Positions 24,470 to 36,138 are shown, numbered from the stretch's first letter. The stretch is 64,000 nucleotides of DNA from an uncultured Pelagibacteraceae bacterium (GCA_902532525.1 CACAIK010000006.1:17945-81944); one strand, 5' to 3'. Numbers and translations are program-made. Notes: generated from the sequence alone by a model not told the origin.

Positions 24470-27042
24470 TAAATAAGATTATCATCTAATTTAATAGCAG
24501 AAACTACTTTTTCATCACCAGTCAGTTTAATTATTCTAACACCTTGCGTATTACGACCAGCTATTCTTATTTCTTTAACAGCTGTTCTTATTACTCTACC
24601 TTTGTTTGTTGAAATTAATATTTGATCTCCTTCAAAAACAGGAAAAGATGAGGAAACATTCCCGTTTCTTTGTGAATTTACAATACCAATAATTCCCTTT
24701 CCTCCTCTATTTGTAACTCTATAATCATAATGAGATGTTCTCTTGCCATAACCATTTTCTGTGATTGACAGTATGAATTTTTCTTTAGCTTTAATTTCTG
24801 ATTTTTGGTCTTTAGTTTTTGCTTTCTTATTTGAATCATGATCAATAATAGACAGAGATACAATAGTATCATTTTCTGCTAAATTGATACCTCTTATTCC
24901 TTTTGATGATCTACCTTTAAAAACTCTAAGTTTTTTCGACTCAAACCTAATACATTTACCTAATTTAGTACTTAAAATTATATCCTGATCATCTCTACAA
25001 ATTTTAACACCAATAATTTTATCATTACCGTCGAGCTTCATTGCAATTTTACCTGAAGCATTAATTGAGGTAAAATCTTCAAGATTATTCTTTCTAATTT
25101 TTCCTTCACTAGTTGCAAAAATGATATGCATATCTTTTGTATCAACGTCGCTGTCAGGAAACGGCATAATTGAACTAATTGATTGATGATTTTTTAAAGG
25201 AAGAATATTAAATAAAGACTTACCTTTTGATGCGGCTGATCCTTCTGGAATTTTCCAAGCTTTAACTTTATATGCTAATCCTTCTGTAGAGAAAAATAGA
25301 ACAGATGTGTGAGTATTTACTGATAATGTTTGTACTACAGAGTCTTCGTCTCTTGTCTTAATCCCTGTTTTGCCCTTTCCACCTCTTTTCTGTTGTTTGA
25401 CATTACTTAAGGCACCTCTTTTAATGTATCCTTGTAAAGTAATTGTAATTATTACAGACTCTTTTTGAATAGTTTCTTCAATATTATAGTTTAAAACAGC
25501 GTCTATGATCTGCGTTCTTCTTGGAGATGAAAATTTCTCTTTAATTTGAGATAACTCATTACTAATTACTTTTAATAGTTCACTTTTAGAATTTATTATT
25601 TTTTTATACTTCGTAATCAATTCAGATAATTTTTTTATCTCTTCTTCAATTTCATTAATTCCAAGAGCAGTTAATTTTTGTAATCTAAGTTCTAATATTG
25701 ATGTAACTTGAGTTTCAGATAAGTTGTAAGATCCTTTATAATTTTTACTGTCAACTAATTTAATTAATTTTGCAGATTTTGTTATTTTCCATTTTGTTTT
25801 AATTAGCGTATTTTTTGCTTCTTCTGGATTTTTAGAAGATCTAATAATTTTTATTACTTTATCAATATTTTCTACACTAACAGATAAACCAAGTAAAACA
25901 TGAACACGATCTTCAGCTTTTTTTAAATCGTATTTAGTTTTTTTAATAACTACATCTTCTCTAAATTTTAAAAAGTTCTCTAAGAAATCTTTTAATGAAC
26001 ATGTTTTAGGTTTGTTATCAACAATTGCTAATGAATTAAAACCAAATGAAGTTTCAATGGATGTATATTTATAAAGTTGTCTTTTTATTGTCTCGGGCTC
26101 AACACTTCTTCTAAGATCGATAGCAACTCTTATACCTTCTCTATTAGATTCATCTCTTATATCACTTATACCCTCAATCTTTTTATCTCTAACTAATTCT
26201 GCAATTTTTTCATTTAAATTAGATTTATTTACTTGATAAGGTATTGAGGTAATTACCAATCTATCTTTACCATTTTTAAGATTTTCAACATTTATTTCAC
26301 CTCTAATTTTAAAAGAACCTCTACCTGTTTTGTATCCTTCTCGAATAATATCTTTACCGATAATAACTCCTCCTGTTGGAAAATCAGGGCCAGGTATATG
26401 CTTCATTAACTCTTTAACTTTAATATCTTTATTTTTAATAAGAGCTAAAGTTCCGTCAATTATTTCACCAAGATTATGTGGTGGTATACTAGTTGCCATA
26501 CCAACAGCAATACCTCCAGCTCCATTTACCAAAAGATTAGGATATTGAGCTGGCAGCACTGTAGGTTCTTGCTCAGTTTCGTCGTAGTTACTTTTAAATG
26601 AGACAGTATTTTTTTCTATATCATCAATCAAAAATTGAGATATTTTTGCAAGTTTTGTTTCTGTATACCTCATTGCTGCAGGTGGATCTCCATCTATTGA
26701 ACCAAAATTACCCTGACCATCAATAAGTGGAAGACTCATTGAGAAATCTTGAACCATTCTAACTAAAGCATCATACACGGCTTGATCACCATGCGGATGA
26801 TATTTACCAATTACATCTCCAACAATTCTTGCAGATTTTCTAAATTGTTTTGTCCAATCGAAACCACCTTTGTGCATTGCATATAAAATTCTTCTGTGAA
26901 CAGGTTTAAGTCCGTCTCTTATGTCGGGTAATGCCCTACTAATTATTACGCTCATGGCGTAAGATAGATATGATGAACTCATTTCATCATACATTGAAAT
27001 TGGTTTGATATTTAAATCTTTAGTTACTTCGTTTTTTTGCAT
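24469..27042 (-). CDS. gyrA: DNA gyrase subunit A
   Basis: An 857-residue type II topoisomerase subunit that cuts and rejoins DNA during negative supercoiling. The catalytic tyrosine is in [10 protein letters not shown], the quinolone-region [15 protein letters not shown] is intact, and the carboxy-terminal wrapping domain contains a GyrA box ([11 protein letters not shown]), which separates it from ParC. A Lys-rich insert near residue 735 ([16 protein letters not shown]) lies between blades of that domain. It starts four bases downstream of ssb. Confidence 0.97.
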   Translation of the reverse strand: MQKNEVTKDLNIKPISMYDEMSSSYLSYAMSVIISRALPDIRDGLKPVHRRILYAMHKGGFDWTKQFRKSARIVGDVIGKYHPHGDQAVYDALVRMVQDFSMSLPLIDGQGNFGSIDGDPPAAMRYTETKLAKISQFLIDDIEKNTVSFKSNYDETEQEPTVLPAQYPNLLVNGAGGIAVGMATSIPPHNLGEIIDGTLALIKNKDIKVKELMKHIPGPDFPTGGVIIGKDIIREGYKTGRGSFKIRGEINVENLKNGKDRLVITSIPYQVNKSNLNEKIAELVRDKKIEGISDIRDESNREGIRVAIDLRRSVEPETIKRQLYKYTSIETSFGFNSLAIVDNKPKTCSLKDFLENFLKFREDVVIKKTKYDLKKAEDRVHVLLGLSVSVENIDKVIKIIRSSKNPEEAKNTLIKTKWKITKSAKLIKLVDSKNYKGSYNLSETQVTSILELRLQKLTALGINEIEEEIKKLSELITKYKKIINSKSELLKVISNELSQIKEKFSSPRRTQIIDAVLNYNIEETIQKESVIITITLQGYIKRGALSNVKQQKRGGKGKTGIKTRDEDSVVQTLSVNTHTSVLFFSTEGLAYKVKAWKIPEGSAASKGKSLFNILPLKNHQSISSIMPFPDSDVDTKDMHIIFATSEGKIRKNNLEDFTSINASGKIAMKLDGNDKIIGVKICRDDQDIILSTKLGKCIRFESKKLRVFKGRSSKGIRGINLAENDTIVSLSIIDHDSNKKAKTKDQKSEIKAKEKFILSITENGYGKRTSHYDYRVTNRGGKGIIGIVNSQRNGNVSSSFPVFEGDQILISTNKGRVIRTAVKEIRIAGRNTQGVRIIKLTGDEKVVSAIKLDDNLI

Positions 27043-27046
27043 TTAT

Positions 27047-27493
27047 TTAGAAAGGGATATCATCGTCCAACTCGTTTTGAGCCATAGAACTATCATCAAA
27101 ACTTTGTTTGCTATCTTGAGATGGAATTGAATTTTGATTTCCTCCACCTAACATTGTTAATGATGAATTGTATCCTTGAATTAAAATTTCAGTAGAATAT
27201 TTATCCTGACCTGATTGTTCATCTTTCCATTTTCTAGTAGTCAGTTGTCCTTCAACGTATACTTGTGCTCCTTTTTTTAAATATTGTTGAACTACATTTA
27301 CTAGTCCTTCATTGAAAACAACTACTCTATGCCATTCAGTTTTTTCTTTTTTTTCACCGGTATTTTTATCTTTCCATGATTGACTAGTAGCTAGGCTTAA
27401 TCTTGCTACACTTTTACCGTTAACCATTTGTTTAATTTCTGGATCTGCGCCTAATCGACCGATTAAAAGTACTTTATTTAAGCTTCCTGCCAT
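27047..27493 (-). CDS. ssb: single-stranded DNA-binding protein
   Basis: A 148-residue SSB. The OB fold covers residues 1-110 with [14 protein letters not shown] and [10 protein letters not shown]; a short Gln/Ser/Asn-rich linker leads to the acidic tip DDDIPF that binds partner proteins. It is divergent from uvrA with 80 bases between, a pairing often under SOS control, and a perfect 8-2-8 palindrome sits in that gap. Confidence 0.96.
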   Translation of the reverse strand: MAGSLNKVLLIGRLGADPEIKQMVNGKSVARLSLATSQSWKDKNTGEKKEKTEWHRVVVFNEGLVNVVQQYLKKGAQVYVEGQLTTRKWKDEQSGQDKYSTEILIQGYNSSLTMLGGGNQNSIPSQDSKQSFDDSSMAQNELDDDIPF

Positions 27494-27510
27494 AATATTT
27501 ATATATTTGA

Positions 27511-27528
27511 AATGTTATTTATAACATT
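27511..27528. promoter_or_regulatory. palindrome between ssb and uvrA, candidate operator
   Basis: Arms AATGTTAT and ATAACATT are perfect inverted copies around a two-base centre, 18 bases upstream of the ssb start and 46 upstream of uvrA. The place suits a LexA-type or other repressor site for both genes, but it does not match the usual alphaproteobacterial LexA box (GTTC-N7-GTTC), so the regulator is open. Confidence 0.4.
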
Positions 27529-27573
27529 AATAGGCTTGAATATTAATTTTATTAATCTAAAGCAACTAAAATT

Positions 27574-30450
27574 ATGCTTAAAAAGATACTTATTAAGGGT
27601 GCAAAAGAGCACAATTTAAAGAATATTTCACTAGAGATTCCTAAAGACAAATTTGTTGTGATAACGGGTCTATCTGGGTCAGGAAAATCATCATTAGCAT
27701 TCGATACTGTCTACGCAGAAGGTCAAAGACGATATGTTGAAAGTTTATCTGCATACGCAAGACAGTTTTTAGACAAAATGAAAAAACCAAATGTAGATTT
27801 AATCGAAGGTTTGAGTCCAGCAATTTCAATAGAACAAAAAAATACTTCTAAAAATCCAAGATCAACAGTTGCAACTGTAACCGAAATATACGATTACATG
27901 AGAGTACTTTATGCAAGAGCTGGAATACCCTACTCTCCATTTACAGGTAAACCAATTACTTCTCAAACTATTAGTCAAATTGTTGATAAGATTAAAGAAT
28001 TACCAAAAAAATCTACCATATATTTATACGCTCCAGTCGTAAGAGGACGTAAGGGTGAATATAAAAAAGATATATTAGGATATAAAAAAAGAGGATTTAG
28101 AAAAATTAAAGTTGATGACCAATTGTATGATATTGAAAGTATTCCAGAATTAAATAAAAAACTTAAACACGATATTTCAATTTTAGTTGATAGAATTGTA
28201 ATAAATTCCTCATTAGGAAACAGATTAGCTGAAAGTGTTGAAACAGCTGTTAATTTAGCAAATGGATTACTTTTCGTTGAATACGAAAATGAAACACTTC
28301 CAAAAAAATACAGAAAAATTGAAAAATTAATTTTCTCAACAAAATTTGCTTGTCCCGAAAGTGGTTTTACTATTGAAGAAATTGAACCAAGACTTTTTTC
28401 ATTCAACAGTCCTTATGGAGCTTGTGAAGAATGCGAAGGTATTGGTATGAAATTAAATGTTGATCCTAATTTAGTTGTTCCAAATGAAAAAAAATCTATA
28501 GCAGATGGTGCTATAGAACCTTGGGCAAAATCTTCATCAATGTATTACGCTCAAACATTAGCATCCCTATCTAAACATTATGGATTTTCATTAGATGATA
28601 AATGGTCAAAACTACCAAAAAAAATTAAGGATGTAATTTTATATGGATCTGATGATGAGGAAATCAAATTTACTTATGATGATGGTTATGAAAAATATTC
28701 GCACAAAAAAACCTTTGAGGGTGTAGTCAATAATTTAGAGAGAAGATATTTAGAAACAGATAGTGATTGGAAAAGAGAAGAAATTGCTCAATATCAATCT
28801 GATACAAAATGTGAAAGATGCAATGGTTATCGGTTAAAAGATGAAGCTCTATGCGTTAAAATAAATGAATTAAACATAAGCCAAGTTACAGAAAAATCAA
28901 TTTTTGATGCTAAGGAATGGTTTAGATCTTTAGAAGTTAAATTAGACAAAAGACAAATTAAAATTGCTCAACATATATTAAAAGAAATTAATGAACGTTT
29001 GGATTTTCTTTTGAATGTTGGTCTTGATTATTTAACTTTATCTAGAGAGTCTGGAACATTATCTGGTGGTGAAGCACAAAGGATTAGACTAGCTTCACAA
29101 ATTGGATCAGGCTTAACTGGAGTTCTATACGTCTTAGATGAGCCATCTATTGGTTTACATCAAAAAGATAATGTTAAGCTTATAGATGCATTAAAAAGAT
29201 TAAGAGACCTAGGTAATACTGTTATTGTTGTTGAGCACGATACAGAGACAATGGAAAATGCTGATCATATAATAGATTTAGGACCTGAAGCTGGAAATAA
29301 AGGTGGAGAAATTGTTGCTGAAGGTACATATGAGCAAATTTTAAAAAATGACAAAAGTATTACTGGAAGATATTTATCAAATAAGAGTTTCATACCTATT
29401 CCAAAAAATAGAAGACTTGCAAAAAATGGTAGATTTTTAGAAATCAATGGTGCATCTGGAAATAATTTAAATAACGTAAATTTAAAAATACCTTTAGGTA
29501 GTTTCACTTGTGTTACTGGTGTATCTGGAAGTGGTAAATCTACTTTGATACTTCAAACTTTATACAATGCATTAAATCTTACTTTGAATAATAATAAGTC
29601 TAGAAAAATTCCTCAGCCATTTAGAGGATTTAAAGGAATAGAATTAATTGATAAAGTTATAGATATTGATCAATCACCTATTGGTAGAACTCCTAGATCA
29701 AATCCTGCTACATATACTGGAGCTTTTGGTCCAATAAGAGACTGGTTTACCAATTTACCTGAAGCAAAAAGTAGAGGCTATAAACCTGGAAGATTTTCTT
29801 TCAATGTAAAGGGTGGAAGATGTGAAGCATGTGAAGGAGATGGTGTAATTACTTACGAAATGCACTTTCTTCCTGATGTTTACATAACATGCGATGAATG
29901 CAAAGGCACTAGATACAACAGAGAAACATTAGAGATTAAATTCAAAGATAAGAGTATTGCAGATGTTTTAAATATGACTGTTGATGAAGGATGTGAGTAT
30001 TTTGAAAATATTTCAAACATCAAAACTAAACTTCTAACGTTAAAGAAAGTTGGTCTTGGCTACATAAAAATTGGTCAGCAAGCTACAACTCTTTCCGGAG
30101 GAGAGGCTCAGCGTATTAAGCTTGCTAAAGAATTATCTAAAAGGTCTACAGGAAGAACAATGTATATATTAGATGAACCAACTACTGGATTACATCAACA
30201 TGATATAAAAAAACTTTTGGAAATATTGCACACCTTTGTTGCAACTGGTAATTCTGTTGTAGTTATAGAGCATAATTTAGATGTTATTAAAACTGCCGAT
30301 TATATTGTAGATATGGGACCCGAGGGCGGTGTAAAAGGTGGAAATATCATTGCTGAAGGCAAGCCCGAGGAAGTTGCTAAAGTAAAAGATAGTTATACAG
30401 GTAAATTTTTAAAGCCTTTATTAGATACGAAATTTAAAAAAACTGCTTAA
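27574..30450 (+). CDS. uvrA: excinuclease ABC subunit A
   Basis: A 958-residue damage-recognition subunit of nucleotide excision repair. Two ABC ATPase modules are seen: Walker [10 protein letters not shown] (near residue 31) and GVSGSGKST, and signature motifs LSGGEAQRI in both halves. Of the zinc modules, CERCNGYRL...C and [18 protein letters not shown] are intact; the first has CPESGF, where E. coli has CPICGF, a substitution also usual in alphaproteobacteria. The length is typical. Confidence 0.97.
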   Translation: MLKKILIKGAKEHNLKNISLEIPKDKFVVITGLSGSGKSSLAFDTVYAEGQRRYVESLSAYARQFLDKMKKPNVDLIEGLSPAISIEQKNTSKNPRSTVATVTEIYDYMRVLYARAGIPYSPFTGKPITSQTISQIVDKIKELPKKSTIYLYAPVVRGRKGEYKKDILGYKKRGFRKIKVDDQLYDIESIPELNKKLKHDISILVDRIVINSSLGNRLAESVETAVNLANGLLFVEYENETLPKKYRKIEKLIFSTKFACPESGFTIEEIEPRLFSFNSPYGACEECEGIGMKLNVDPNLVVPNEKKSIADGAIEPWAKSSSMYYAQTLASLSKHYGFSLDDKWSKLPKKIKDVILYGSDDEEIKFTYDDGYEKYSHKKTFEGVVNNLERRYLETDSDWKREEIAQYQSDTKCERCNGYRLKDEALCVKINELNISQVTEKSIFDAKEWFRSLEVKLDKRQIKIAQHILKEINERLDFLLNVGLDYLTLSRESGTLSGGEAQRIRLASQIGSGLTGVLYVLDEPSIGLHQKDNVKLIDALKRLRDLGNTVIVVEHDTETMENADHIIDLGPEAGNKGGEIVAEGTYEQILKNDKSITGRYLSNKSFIPIPKNRRLAKNGRFLEINGASGNNLNNVNLKIPLGSFTCVTGVSGSGKSTLILQTLYNALNLTLNNNKSRKIPQPFRGFKGIELIDKVIDIDQSPIGRTPRSNPATYTGAFGPIRDWFTNLPEAKSRGYKPGRFSFNVKGGRCEACEGDGVITYEMHFLPDVYITCDECKGTRYNRETLEIKFKDKSIADVLNMTVDEGCEYFENISNIKTKLLTLKKVGLGYIKIGQQATTLSGGEAQRIKLAKELSKRSTGRTMYILDEPTTGLHQHDIKKLLEILHTFVATGNSVVVIEHNLDVIKTADYIVDMGPEGGVKGGNIIAEGKPEEVAKVKDSYTGKFLKPLLDTKFKKTA

Positions 30451-30485
30451 TCTTTATAGAAAAATAATATAAAATAATACAAGAG

Positions 30486-31088
30486 ATGACTTCTATATTA
30501 CAATCATTATCAAAGACTGTTCATTTATCATTGGCCATTGCAATATTACTATTCATTGGTCTTTACATAGGTAATGGTGGATTTGATTTTGATGTTTTAT
30601 TTTGGAGCTGGTTATTAAGATACGTACATGTAACTGTAAGTATTATGTGGATTGGTTTACTGTGGTATTTCAATTTTGTTCAAATTCCTAACATGGCTAA
30701 AATTCCAGACGAACAAAAACCAGCAATAGGCAAGTTTATAGCCCCTGCAGCATTATTTTGGTTTAGATGGGCAGCATTATTTACAATCATATCAGGATTA
30801 TTATTAGCCTATTTTAATGGATACGTTCATCAAGCGATGACATTAGGAATTGGATCAGGTGGCGGAAAAAATACTGCTATAGGAATTGGAATGTGGTTAG
30901 GATTAATAATGGCATTCAATGTTTGGTTTGTTATATGGCCAAATCAAAAAAGAGCTTTAGGTATGGTAGAGTGTGAACCTGAAGTTAAAGCTAAATCAGC
31001 AAAAACTGCAATGCTGTTTTCTAGAACAAACACACTTTTATCATTACCAATGTTATTAACAATGGTAGCGGCACAAAATCTTTATTAA
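30486..31088 (+). CDS. PuuD-like (Urate_ox_N) membrane protein without cytochrome domain
   Basis: A 200-residue integral membrane protein with about six hydrophobic helices. The segments RYVHVTVSIMWIGLLWYFNFVQIP and NVWFVIWPNQKRALG resemble the membrane part of PuuD-type urate hydroxylases. Those enzymes carry a fused carboxy-terminal cytochrome c; none is encoded here, and no purine catabolism genes are near. A histidine in the RYVHVT helix could bind heme. The role is therefore open: a membrane cytochrome-like protein is possible. It lies 35 bases downstream of uvrA and ends against secF, convergent. Confidence 0.7.
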   Translation: MTSILQSLSKTVHLSLAIAILLFIGLYIGNGGFDFDVLFWSWLLRYVHVTVSIMWIGLLWYFNFVQIPNMAKIPDEQKPAIGKFIAPAALFWFRWAALFTIISGLLLAYFNGYVHQAMTLGIGSGGGKNTAIGIGMWLGLIMAFNVWFVIWPNQKRALGMVECEPEVKAKSAKTAMLFSRTNTLLSLPMLLTMVAAQNLY

Positions 31089-31982
31089 TTATTCTTTTTC
31101 TTCCTTAACAATCGTCCTTTGGCTAACTTTTAAAGAAACCAACACTGGGTTTGCAATATAAATAGATGAATAAGTTCCAAAAATTACTCCCAAAATCATT
31201 GCTAATGAAAATCCTTTTAATATTTCTCCACCAAAAATAAATATAGATAAAAGTGCCAGCAATGTAGTAACTGAAGTTATTATTGTTCGTGATAAAGTTT
31301 CATTTATTGAGATATTTGTTAGTTCAAATATTTTAACATTTGCATATTTACGCAAATTTTCTCTAACTCTATCGAATATTACAACTGTATCATTCATTGA
31401 ATATCCAACTATTGTTAATACAGCTGCAACGATAGAAAGATTGATTTCTAATGAAAATACAGAAAATACTCCTAATGTAATTATAACGTCGTGAAATAAA
31501 GCTAAAATAGCTCCAAGACTAAATTGCCACTCAAATCTAACCCAAATATACAAAAGCATAGCTGCCAATGATAAAGCTATCGCTATTACACCTGATCTCA
31601 AAAGTTCTGCACTAACTTTTGGACCAACATTTTCTACCCTTCTAAAATCAACCGTACCTATAGAATTTGACAGTTTTGTTTTTATCTCTTCTATAAACTT
31701 TGGATCATTTGAATTTTGCTTTTCAAATTTTACTACAAAATCTGTTTCATTGCCGAAATTTTTCACTGAAACATCACCAAGATTCATTTGATTAAAACTA
31801 TCTCTTATTTTTGTAATATTAGCAGAAGATTTATTAGTCCTTAATTCTATTAAAGTACCTCCTTTAAAATCGACACCAAAATTCAATCCTTTAAAAACTA
31901 AGAAAACTAAGGAAGAAATAATTAAGATTCCTGAAAGTATATTAAAACTTTTATAAAACTTATTAAAATAAATTGTTTTCAT
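31089..31982 (-). CDS. secF: protein translocase subunit SecF
   Basis: A 297-residue partner of SecD in the SecDF complex, which uses the proton gradient to pull proteins through SecYEG. It has six membrane helices, a periplasmic domain between the first two, the FKGGTLIELR motif, and VGYSMNDTVVIFDRVRENLRK. It shares one base with secD. It is the end of a long minus-strand chain that begins at dgt. Confidence 0.95.
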   Translation of the reverse strand: MKTIYFNKFYKSFNILSGILIISSLVFLVFKGLNFGVDFKGGTLIELRTNKSSANITKIRDSFNQMNLGDVSVKNFGNETDFVVKFEKQNSNDPKFIEEIKTKLSNSIGTVDFRRVENVGPKVSAELLRSGVIAIALSLAAMLLYIWVRFEWQFSLGAILALFHDVIITLGVFSVFSLEINLSIVAAVLTIVGYSMNDTVVIFDRVRENLRKYANVKIFELTNISINETLSRTIITSVTTLLALLSIFIFGGEILKGFSLAMILGVIFGTYSSIYIANPVLVSLKVSQRTIVKEEKE

Positions 31983-33535
31983 TATATTAGTTTTTCCTTG
32001 TGTTTATTTTTGATGACATAAAAAGCAGTAATCAAACGAGCAATGAAATAAACAGAAAATAATGTTGTGAGTATTCCAATTCCTAAAGTTATGGAAAATC
32101 CTTTTATAGGTCCAGATCCCATGAAGAAAAGAATTACTGCAGCAATTAAAGTTGTGATATTAGCATCTAAAATTGTAGTTCTTGATTTTGTGTAACCAGA
32201 ATCAAATGCTATAATTGAATTATTTTCATTTTTTAATTCTTCTTTAATTCTCTCAAAGATTAATACATTTGCATCAACAGCCATACCTACTGTTAATATA
32301 ATTCCTGCAATACCAGGTAATGTAAGAGTAGCTTCAAATAAAGTTAGAATTCCAACTAATAAAAATAAATTAGATATTAAGGCTAAGTTAGCAATTAATC
32401 CAAAAAACCTATATTTATAAAACATAAAAGCTACAACTAAGATAAATCCTATAATCAATGACATAATTCCTGCATTAATTGAGTCTTTGCCAAGGTCAGG
32501 ACCTACAGTTCTTTCCTCAATAATATTAAGTGGCGCAGGTAAAGCTCCAGATCTTAATAATAAAGCTAAATCTGTTGCTGATTGAAATGTAAAGTCTCCA
32601 GAAATTTGACCATTTCCACCTACTATTGGCTCTTGAACTGTTGGTGAACTAATTATTTTACCATCTAAAATAATCGCCAAACTTTTACCAACTCCTGATG
32701 AAGTGGCTTTACCAAATTTTCTTGCTCCAACTCTATCTAATGAGAATGAAACAACTGTTTGATTGGTTTGATTATTCATTGTGGGTTTAGCATCAACTAA
32801 ATTATCACCACTTATTATAATTCTCTTACTTACAATAGCTTCTCTGTCACCACTTTCATATTGGAGTAACTCTGTTCCAAAGGATTGCTCTTGATTAGTA
32901 GCAACAAATTGAAAAGTTAAGTTTGCAGTTTTTCCTAACAATGATTTAATTCTTCCTGGATCGTCGAGGCCAGGTAATTCTACCAATATTCTATCATTTC
33001 CTCTTTTAAGAATATTAGGTTCATTAGTGCCAACTTCATCAACTCTTCTTCTAACAGTTTCAATTGCTTGATCTAAAGACGAATTTTTTAATAACACCAG
33101 TCCGTAATCAGAATAAGTTAATTTGAATGAGTTATCCTCATTTTCAATATCAAATTCATGTGATTTAAATTGCTGAAAATATGTATTAATCTCACTCTTA
33201 TCATCATCTAGAAGCGATAATACTTCTTCTTTTTTCGTAATATTTACATCAAAAAATATTGATTGGTCTTTGATTGAGAAATTTCTAATTTTAATATTTT
33301 TATCTTTAAAAAATTTTTTTAACTCCAAAACTTTACTTTGAAGTCTTTGGACAATTACAGGATTGTTATCAATTTCTAATAATAAATAAGAACCACCTTG
33401 TAGATCTAATCCTAATTTTATATTTTTGGAGAAAAATTCATCGTCAACTTTTGTAAAGTTTGAAATAGTAAAATAGGAAATTATAAGTGTAAAAATTAAA
33501 ACACTAAAAACTCTTAATTTAGAAAAATATAACAC
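31982..33535 (-). CDS. secD: protein translocase subunit SecD
   Basis: A 517-residue translocase subunit: first helix, large periplasmic P1 domain (GLDLQGGSYLLLEID and the VDEVGTNEPNILKRGNDRI block), then five helices with GMAVDANVLIFERIKEE, where the aspartate is the proton-conducting residue. It is 12 bases after yajC and overlaps secF by one base. Confidence 0.96.
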   Translation of the reverse strand: MLYFSKLRVFSVLIFTLIISYFTISNFTKVDDEFFSKNIKLGLDLQGGSYLLLEIDNNPVIVQRLQSKVLELKKFFKDKNIKIRNFSIKDQSIFFDVNITKKEEVLSLLDDDKSEINTYFQQFKSHEFDIENEDNSFKLTYSDYGLVLLKNSSLDQAIETVRRRVDEVGTNEPNILKRGNDRILVELPGLDDPGRIKSLLGKTANLTFQFVATNQEQSFGTELLQYESGDREAIVSKRIIISGDNLVDAKPTMNNQTNQTVVSFSLDRVGARKFGKATSSGVGKSLAIILDGKIISSPTVQEPIVGGNGQISGDFTFQSATDLALLLRSGALPAPLNIIEERTVGPDLGKDSINAGIMSLIIGFILVVAFMFYKYRFFGLIANLALISNLFLLVGILTLFEATLTLPGIAGIILTVGMAVDANVLIFERIKEELKNENNSIIAFDSGYTKSRTTILDANITTLIAAVILFFMGSGPIKGFSITLGIGILTTLFSVYFIARLITAFYVIKNKHKEKLI

Positions 33536-33547
33536 TTTAAGAAGTTA

Positions 33548-33832
33548 TTATTTTTTTGGTTCAGCTTTAGTAACTAATCCTTGTATTCCTGTAGCTCGAA
33601 CAATTTCAACTTTAACATTATCAGCTATCATAACTTCTACTTTTTCATTATCGATAACTCTTTCTACAGTGCCAACGATACCACCAGAAGTAATAACTTT
33701 ATCTCCACGCTTTAAAGCTTCAACCATAGCCTTGTGTTCTTTAACTTTCTTTTGCTGGGGTCTAATTAAGAAAAAGTAAAATATTACGAATATTAAAATT
33801 AGGGGTATAAATTGTCCAATTCCTGCGTCCAT
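33548..33832 (-). CDS. yajC: preprotein translocase subunit YajC
   Basis: A 94-residue protein with one amino-terminal membrane helix (FIPLILIFVIFYFFLI) and the RPQQKKVKEHKAMVEALKRGDKVITSGGIVGTV signature of YajC, which associates with SecDF. It begins 57 bases downstream of serS, leads into secD after 12 bases, and may have its own promoter. Confidence 0.95.
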   Translation of the reverse strand: MDAGIGQFIPLILIFVIFYFFLIRPQQKKVKEHKAMVEALKRGDKVITSGGIVGTVERVIDNEKVEVMIADNVKVEIVRATGIQGLVTKAEPKK

Positions 33833-33889
33833 GTTAAGTCCTTAAAAAGTTAACGATTATTTATACTATATACTTTTAGAAGACAACTC

Positions 33890-35149
33890 TTAATTGATAC
33901 CTATTTTCTCCATATTGTTCATATATGGTCTTAGTTTTTCAGGAATAGTTATTGAACCATCCTCAGTTTGATAATTTTCTAATATCGCAATTAAAGTTCT
34001 ACCAACGGCAAGTCCGCTCCCATTTAAAGTACCCACAAATTCATTTTCGTTATTATTATTTTTATATCTAGCTTTCATTCTTTTAGCCTGAAATGTTCCA
34101 CATGAAGAACAGCTTGATATTTCTCTATATTTATTTTCAGATGGAAGCCAAACCTCTATGTCATAAGTTTTTTCTGCACTAAAACCCATATCACCAGTGC
34201 TTAAAATAATTTTTCTGTAAGGTAATTGTAAATCATCTAAAATTTTAGTTGCACAATTAGTCATTCTCTCTAGTTCTTCAATGCATTTATTATTTTCTAC
34301 AATACTGACTAATTCAACTTTATAAAATTGATGTTGTCTAATCATGCCCTTTGTATCTTTACCATAACTTCCTGCTTCTTTTCTAAAACAAGGTGTTGAT
34401 GCAACTAATCTCATTGGCAATGATTTTAAATTTAATATCTGATTTTTAACCATATTAGTTAATATTACCTCAGCAGTAGGTATTAAAAACTTTCTATCAT
34501 TTTTATCATCAAACTTAATTTCGAATTGATCATTTTCAAATTTGGGCAATTGGCCAGTTCCAAACATAGTGTTGTCTGTAGCCATTAAAGGTGGAGAGAT
34601 TTCGGTATAGCCATTATTATTGACATGTGTATCAATCATAAAATTAGAAATTGCTCTTTCTAATGATGCTAATTTGTCTTTAACAAAAACAAATCTTGAT
34701 CCAGTTGTTTTTGTTGCTAAATCAAAATCTAACATATTCAGTTTTTCACCAATTTCATAATGAGATTTTGGTTTAAAACTCATTTCTTTAATTTCACCAG
34801 ATTTTACAACCTCTTTATTACTATTTTCATCCTTACCTACGGGAACATCATTCAATGGTAAATTAGGAATATTACTTAATATCTGATCAAGTTGGTCTTT
34901 AACATTTTTTTGATTTTTACTTAAATCATCTATTTTATTTGAAATTTCTTTAGACTTTTCAAAAAGGGTTACGTCTTTAGATTTAGAAATAGATTTTTTT
35001 TCCATTTCTAATTTTTCTTTTTCTTGAATTAATTTTCTATTTTCTTCATCGAGATTTAGTATTTGATCAAAGTCTACGTCAACGTTTCGACTTTTAATTG
35101 TATTTTTAAAAGTATCGATATCTTTTCTAATATCTTTAATATTGTGCAT
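33890..35149 (-). CDS. serS: seryl-tRNA synthetase
   Basis: A 419-residue class II aminoacyl-tRNA synthetase. The amino-terminal coiled coil (about 25-105) that reaches the long arm of tRNA-Ser is followed by the catalytic core with FRKEAGSYGKDTKGMIRQHQFYKVE (motif 2) and NGSGLAVGRTLIAILENYQ (motif 3). The start overlaps the end of tatC by 14 bases. Its substrate tRNA-Ser(TGA) is also encoded in the window. Confidence 0.96.
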   Translation of the reverse strand: MHNIKDIRKDIDTFKNTIKSRNVDVDFDQILNLDEENRKLIQEKEKLEMEKKSISKSKDVTLFEKSKEISNKIDDLSKNQKNVKDQLDQILSNIPNLPLNDVPVGKDENSNKEVVKSGEIKEMSFKPKSHYEIGEKLNMLDFDLATKTTGSRFVFVKDKLASLERAISNFMIDTHVNNNGYTEISPPLMATDNTMFGTGQLPKFENDQFEIKFDDKNDRKFLIPTAEVILTNMVKNQILNLKSLPMRLVASTPCFRKEAGSYGKDTKGMIRQHQFYKVELVSIVENNKCIEELERMTNCATKILDDLQLPYRKIILSTGDMGFSAEKTYDIEVWLPSENKYREISSCSSCGTFQAKRMKARYKNNNNENEFVGTLNGSGLAVGRTLIAILENYQTEDGSITIPEKLRPYMNNMEKIGIN

Positions 35150-35909
35150 TTCTCTCTTGAGCTTTCTTTTCGATAATATTTACAGAAAAAATTGATAATT
35201 CATATAAAATTAACAAAGGTATTGCTAAACCTATTTGCGTAATTGGATCTGGTGGAGTTAATATTGCAGCAGCAGCAAATATTATTACAACGAAATATTT
35301 TCTTCTTTCTCTTAAATAAGTTGAATTTACAACTCCTATTCTTGCAAGCAAACTTAATACAACTGGTAGCTGAAAACTTAATCCAAATGCAAAAATTAAT
35401 TTCATCACAAGAGATAAGTATTCATTTACTTTAGCTTCTAATTGAATCGGTAAGCTAGTCCCAAGTCCTGCACTTTCAAATGATAAAAAGAATTTAAATG
35501 CTAGTGGCATAATTAGATAATAAACAAGCATACCTCCTAGTAAAAAAAGTATTGGTGTAATTACTAAGTAAGGCATAATTGCTTTCTTTTCATGGGTGTA
35601 TAATCCTGGTGCAATAAATTTCCAAATTTGAATAAGGATATATGGACTGGTCACAAAGAAAGCAGCAAAAAAAGAAACTTTAAGATATGTTAAAAATGTT
35701 TCTTGAAGAGCGGTAAAGATTAATCTTCTATCAACATTATCATCCTTTACAGCATTAGCGTAAGGTTCAACTAAAAATCCATATATGTATTCAGAAAAAT
35801 AGTAACAAACCACAAATAATACTGCTAAGAAGATAAATGAATTTATTAGTCTTTGTCTTAATTCAGTAAGATGACTTATAAAACCTGTTTCTTTTTTTTT
35901 AGCTGTCAT
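35136..35909 (-). CDS. tatC: Sec-independent translocase TatC
   Basis: A 257-residue, six-helix receptor for twin-arginine signal peptides. The amino-terminal FISHLTELRQRLINS with the conserved Glu, and FAFGLSFQLPVVL and ILTPPDPITQ are diagnostic. It overlaps tatB by 11 bases and serS by 14. Confidence 0.96.
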   Translation of the reverse strand: MTAKKKETGFISHLTELRQRLINSFIFLAVLFVVCYYFSEYIYGFLVEPYANAVKDDNVDRRLIFTALQETFLTYLKVSFFAAFFVTSPYILIQIWKFIAPGLYTHEKKAIMPYLVITPILFLLGGMLVYYLIMPLAFKFFLSFESAGLGTSLPIQLEAKVNEYLSLVMKLIFAFGLSFQLPVVLSLLARIGVVNSTYLRERRKYFVVIIFAAAAILTPPDPITQIGLAIPLLILYELSIFSVNIIEKKAQERNAQY

Positions 35910-36135
35910 CTTTAGGTTTATCCTCTTTCATAATTTCAGTATTTTTTTTTAATTCTTCTTTAATTGAAACATCAGTTATTTCTGTAACTTGATTTTGAAC
36001 ATCTGAAAAATATCTTTTGGCTGAACCTATCCATGATCCAACTTTTTTTAACATTACAGGAAAGTCTTTTGGTCCTACAACTATTATTGCAATAGATACT
36101 ATTATTAATATTTCAAACCAGCCGATCTGTGGCAT
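35899..36135 (-). CDS. tatB: Sec-independent translocase TatB
   Basis: A 78-residue protein with the short membrane helix containing the conserved glutamate (GWFEILIIVSIAIIVVGPKDFP), an amphipathic helix and an acidic tail. The VGPKD(F/L)P hinge separates TatB from TatA. It is three bases after tatA and overlaps tatC. Confidence 0.92.
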   Translation of the reverse strand: MPQIGWFEILIIVSIAIIVVGPKDFPVMLKKVGSWIGSAKRYFSDVQNQVTEITDVSIKEELKKNTEIMKEDKPKDDS

Positions 36136-36138
36136 TGA

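Noticed and set aside
24678..24872. Lys-rich minus-strand frame inside gyrA
   Set aside because: Out-of-frame shadow of the Lys-rich gyrA insert without a start signal.
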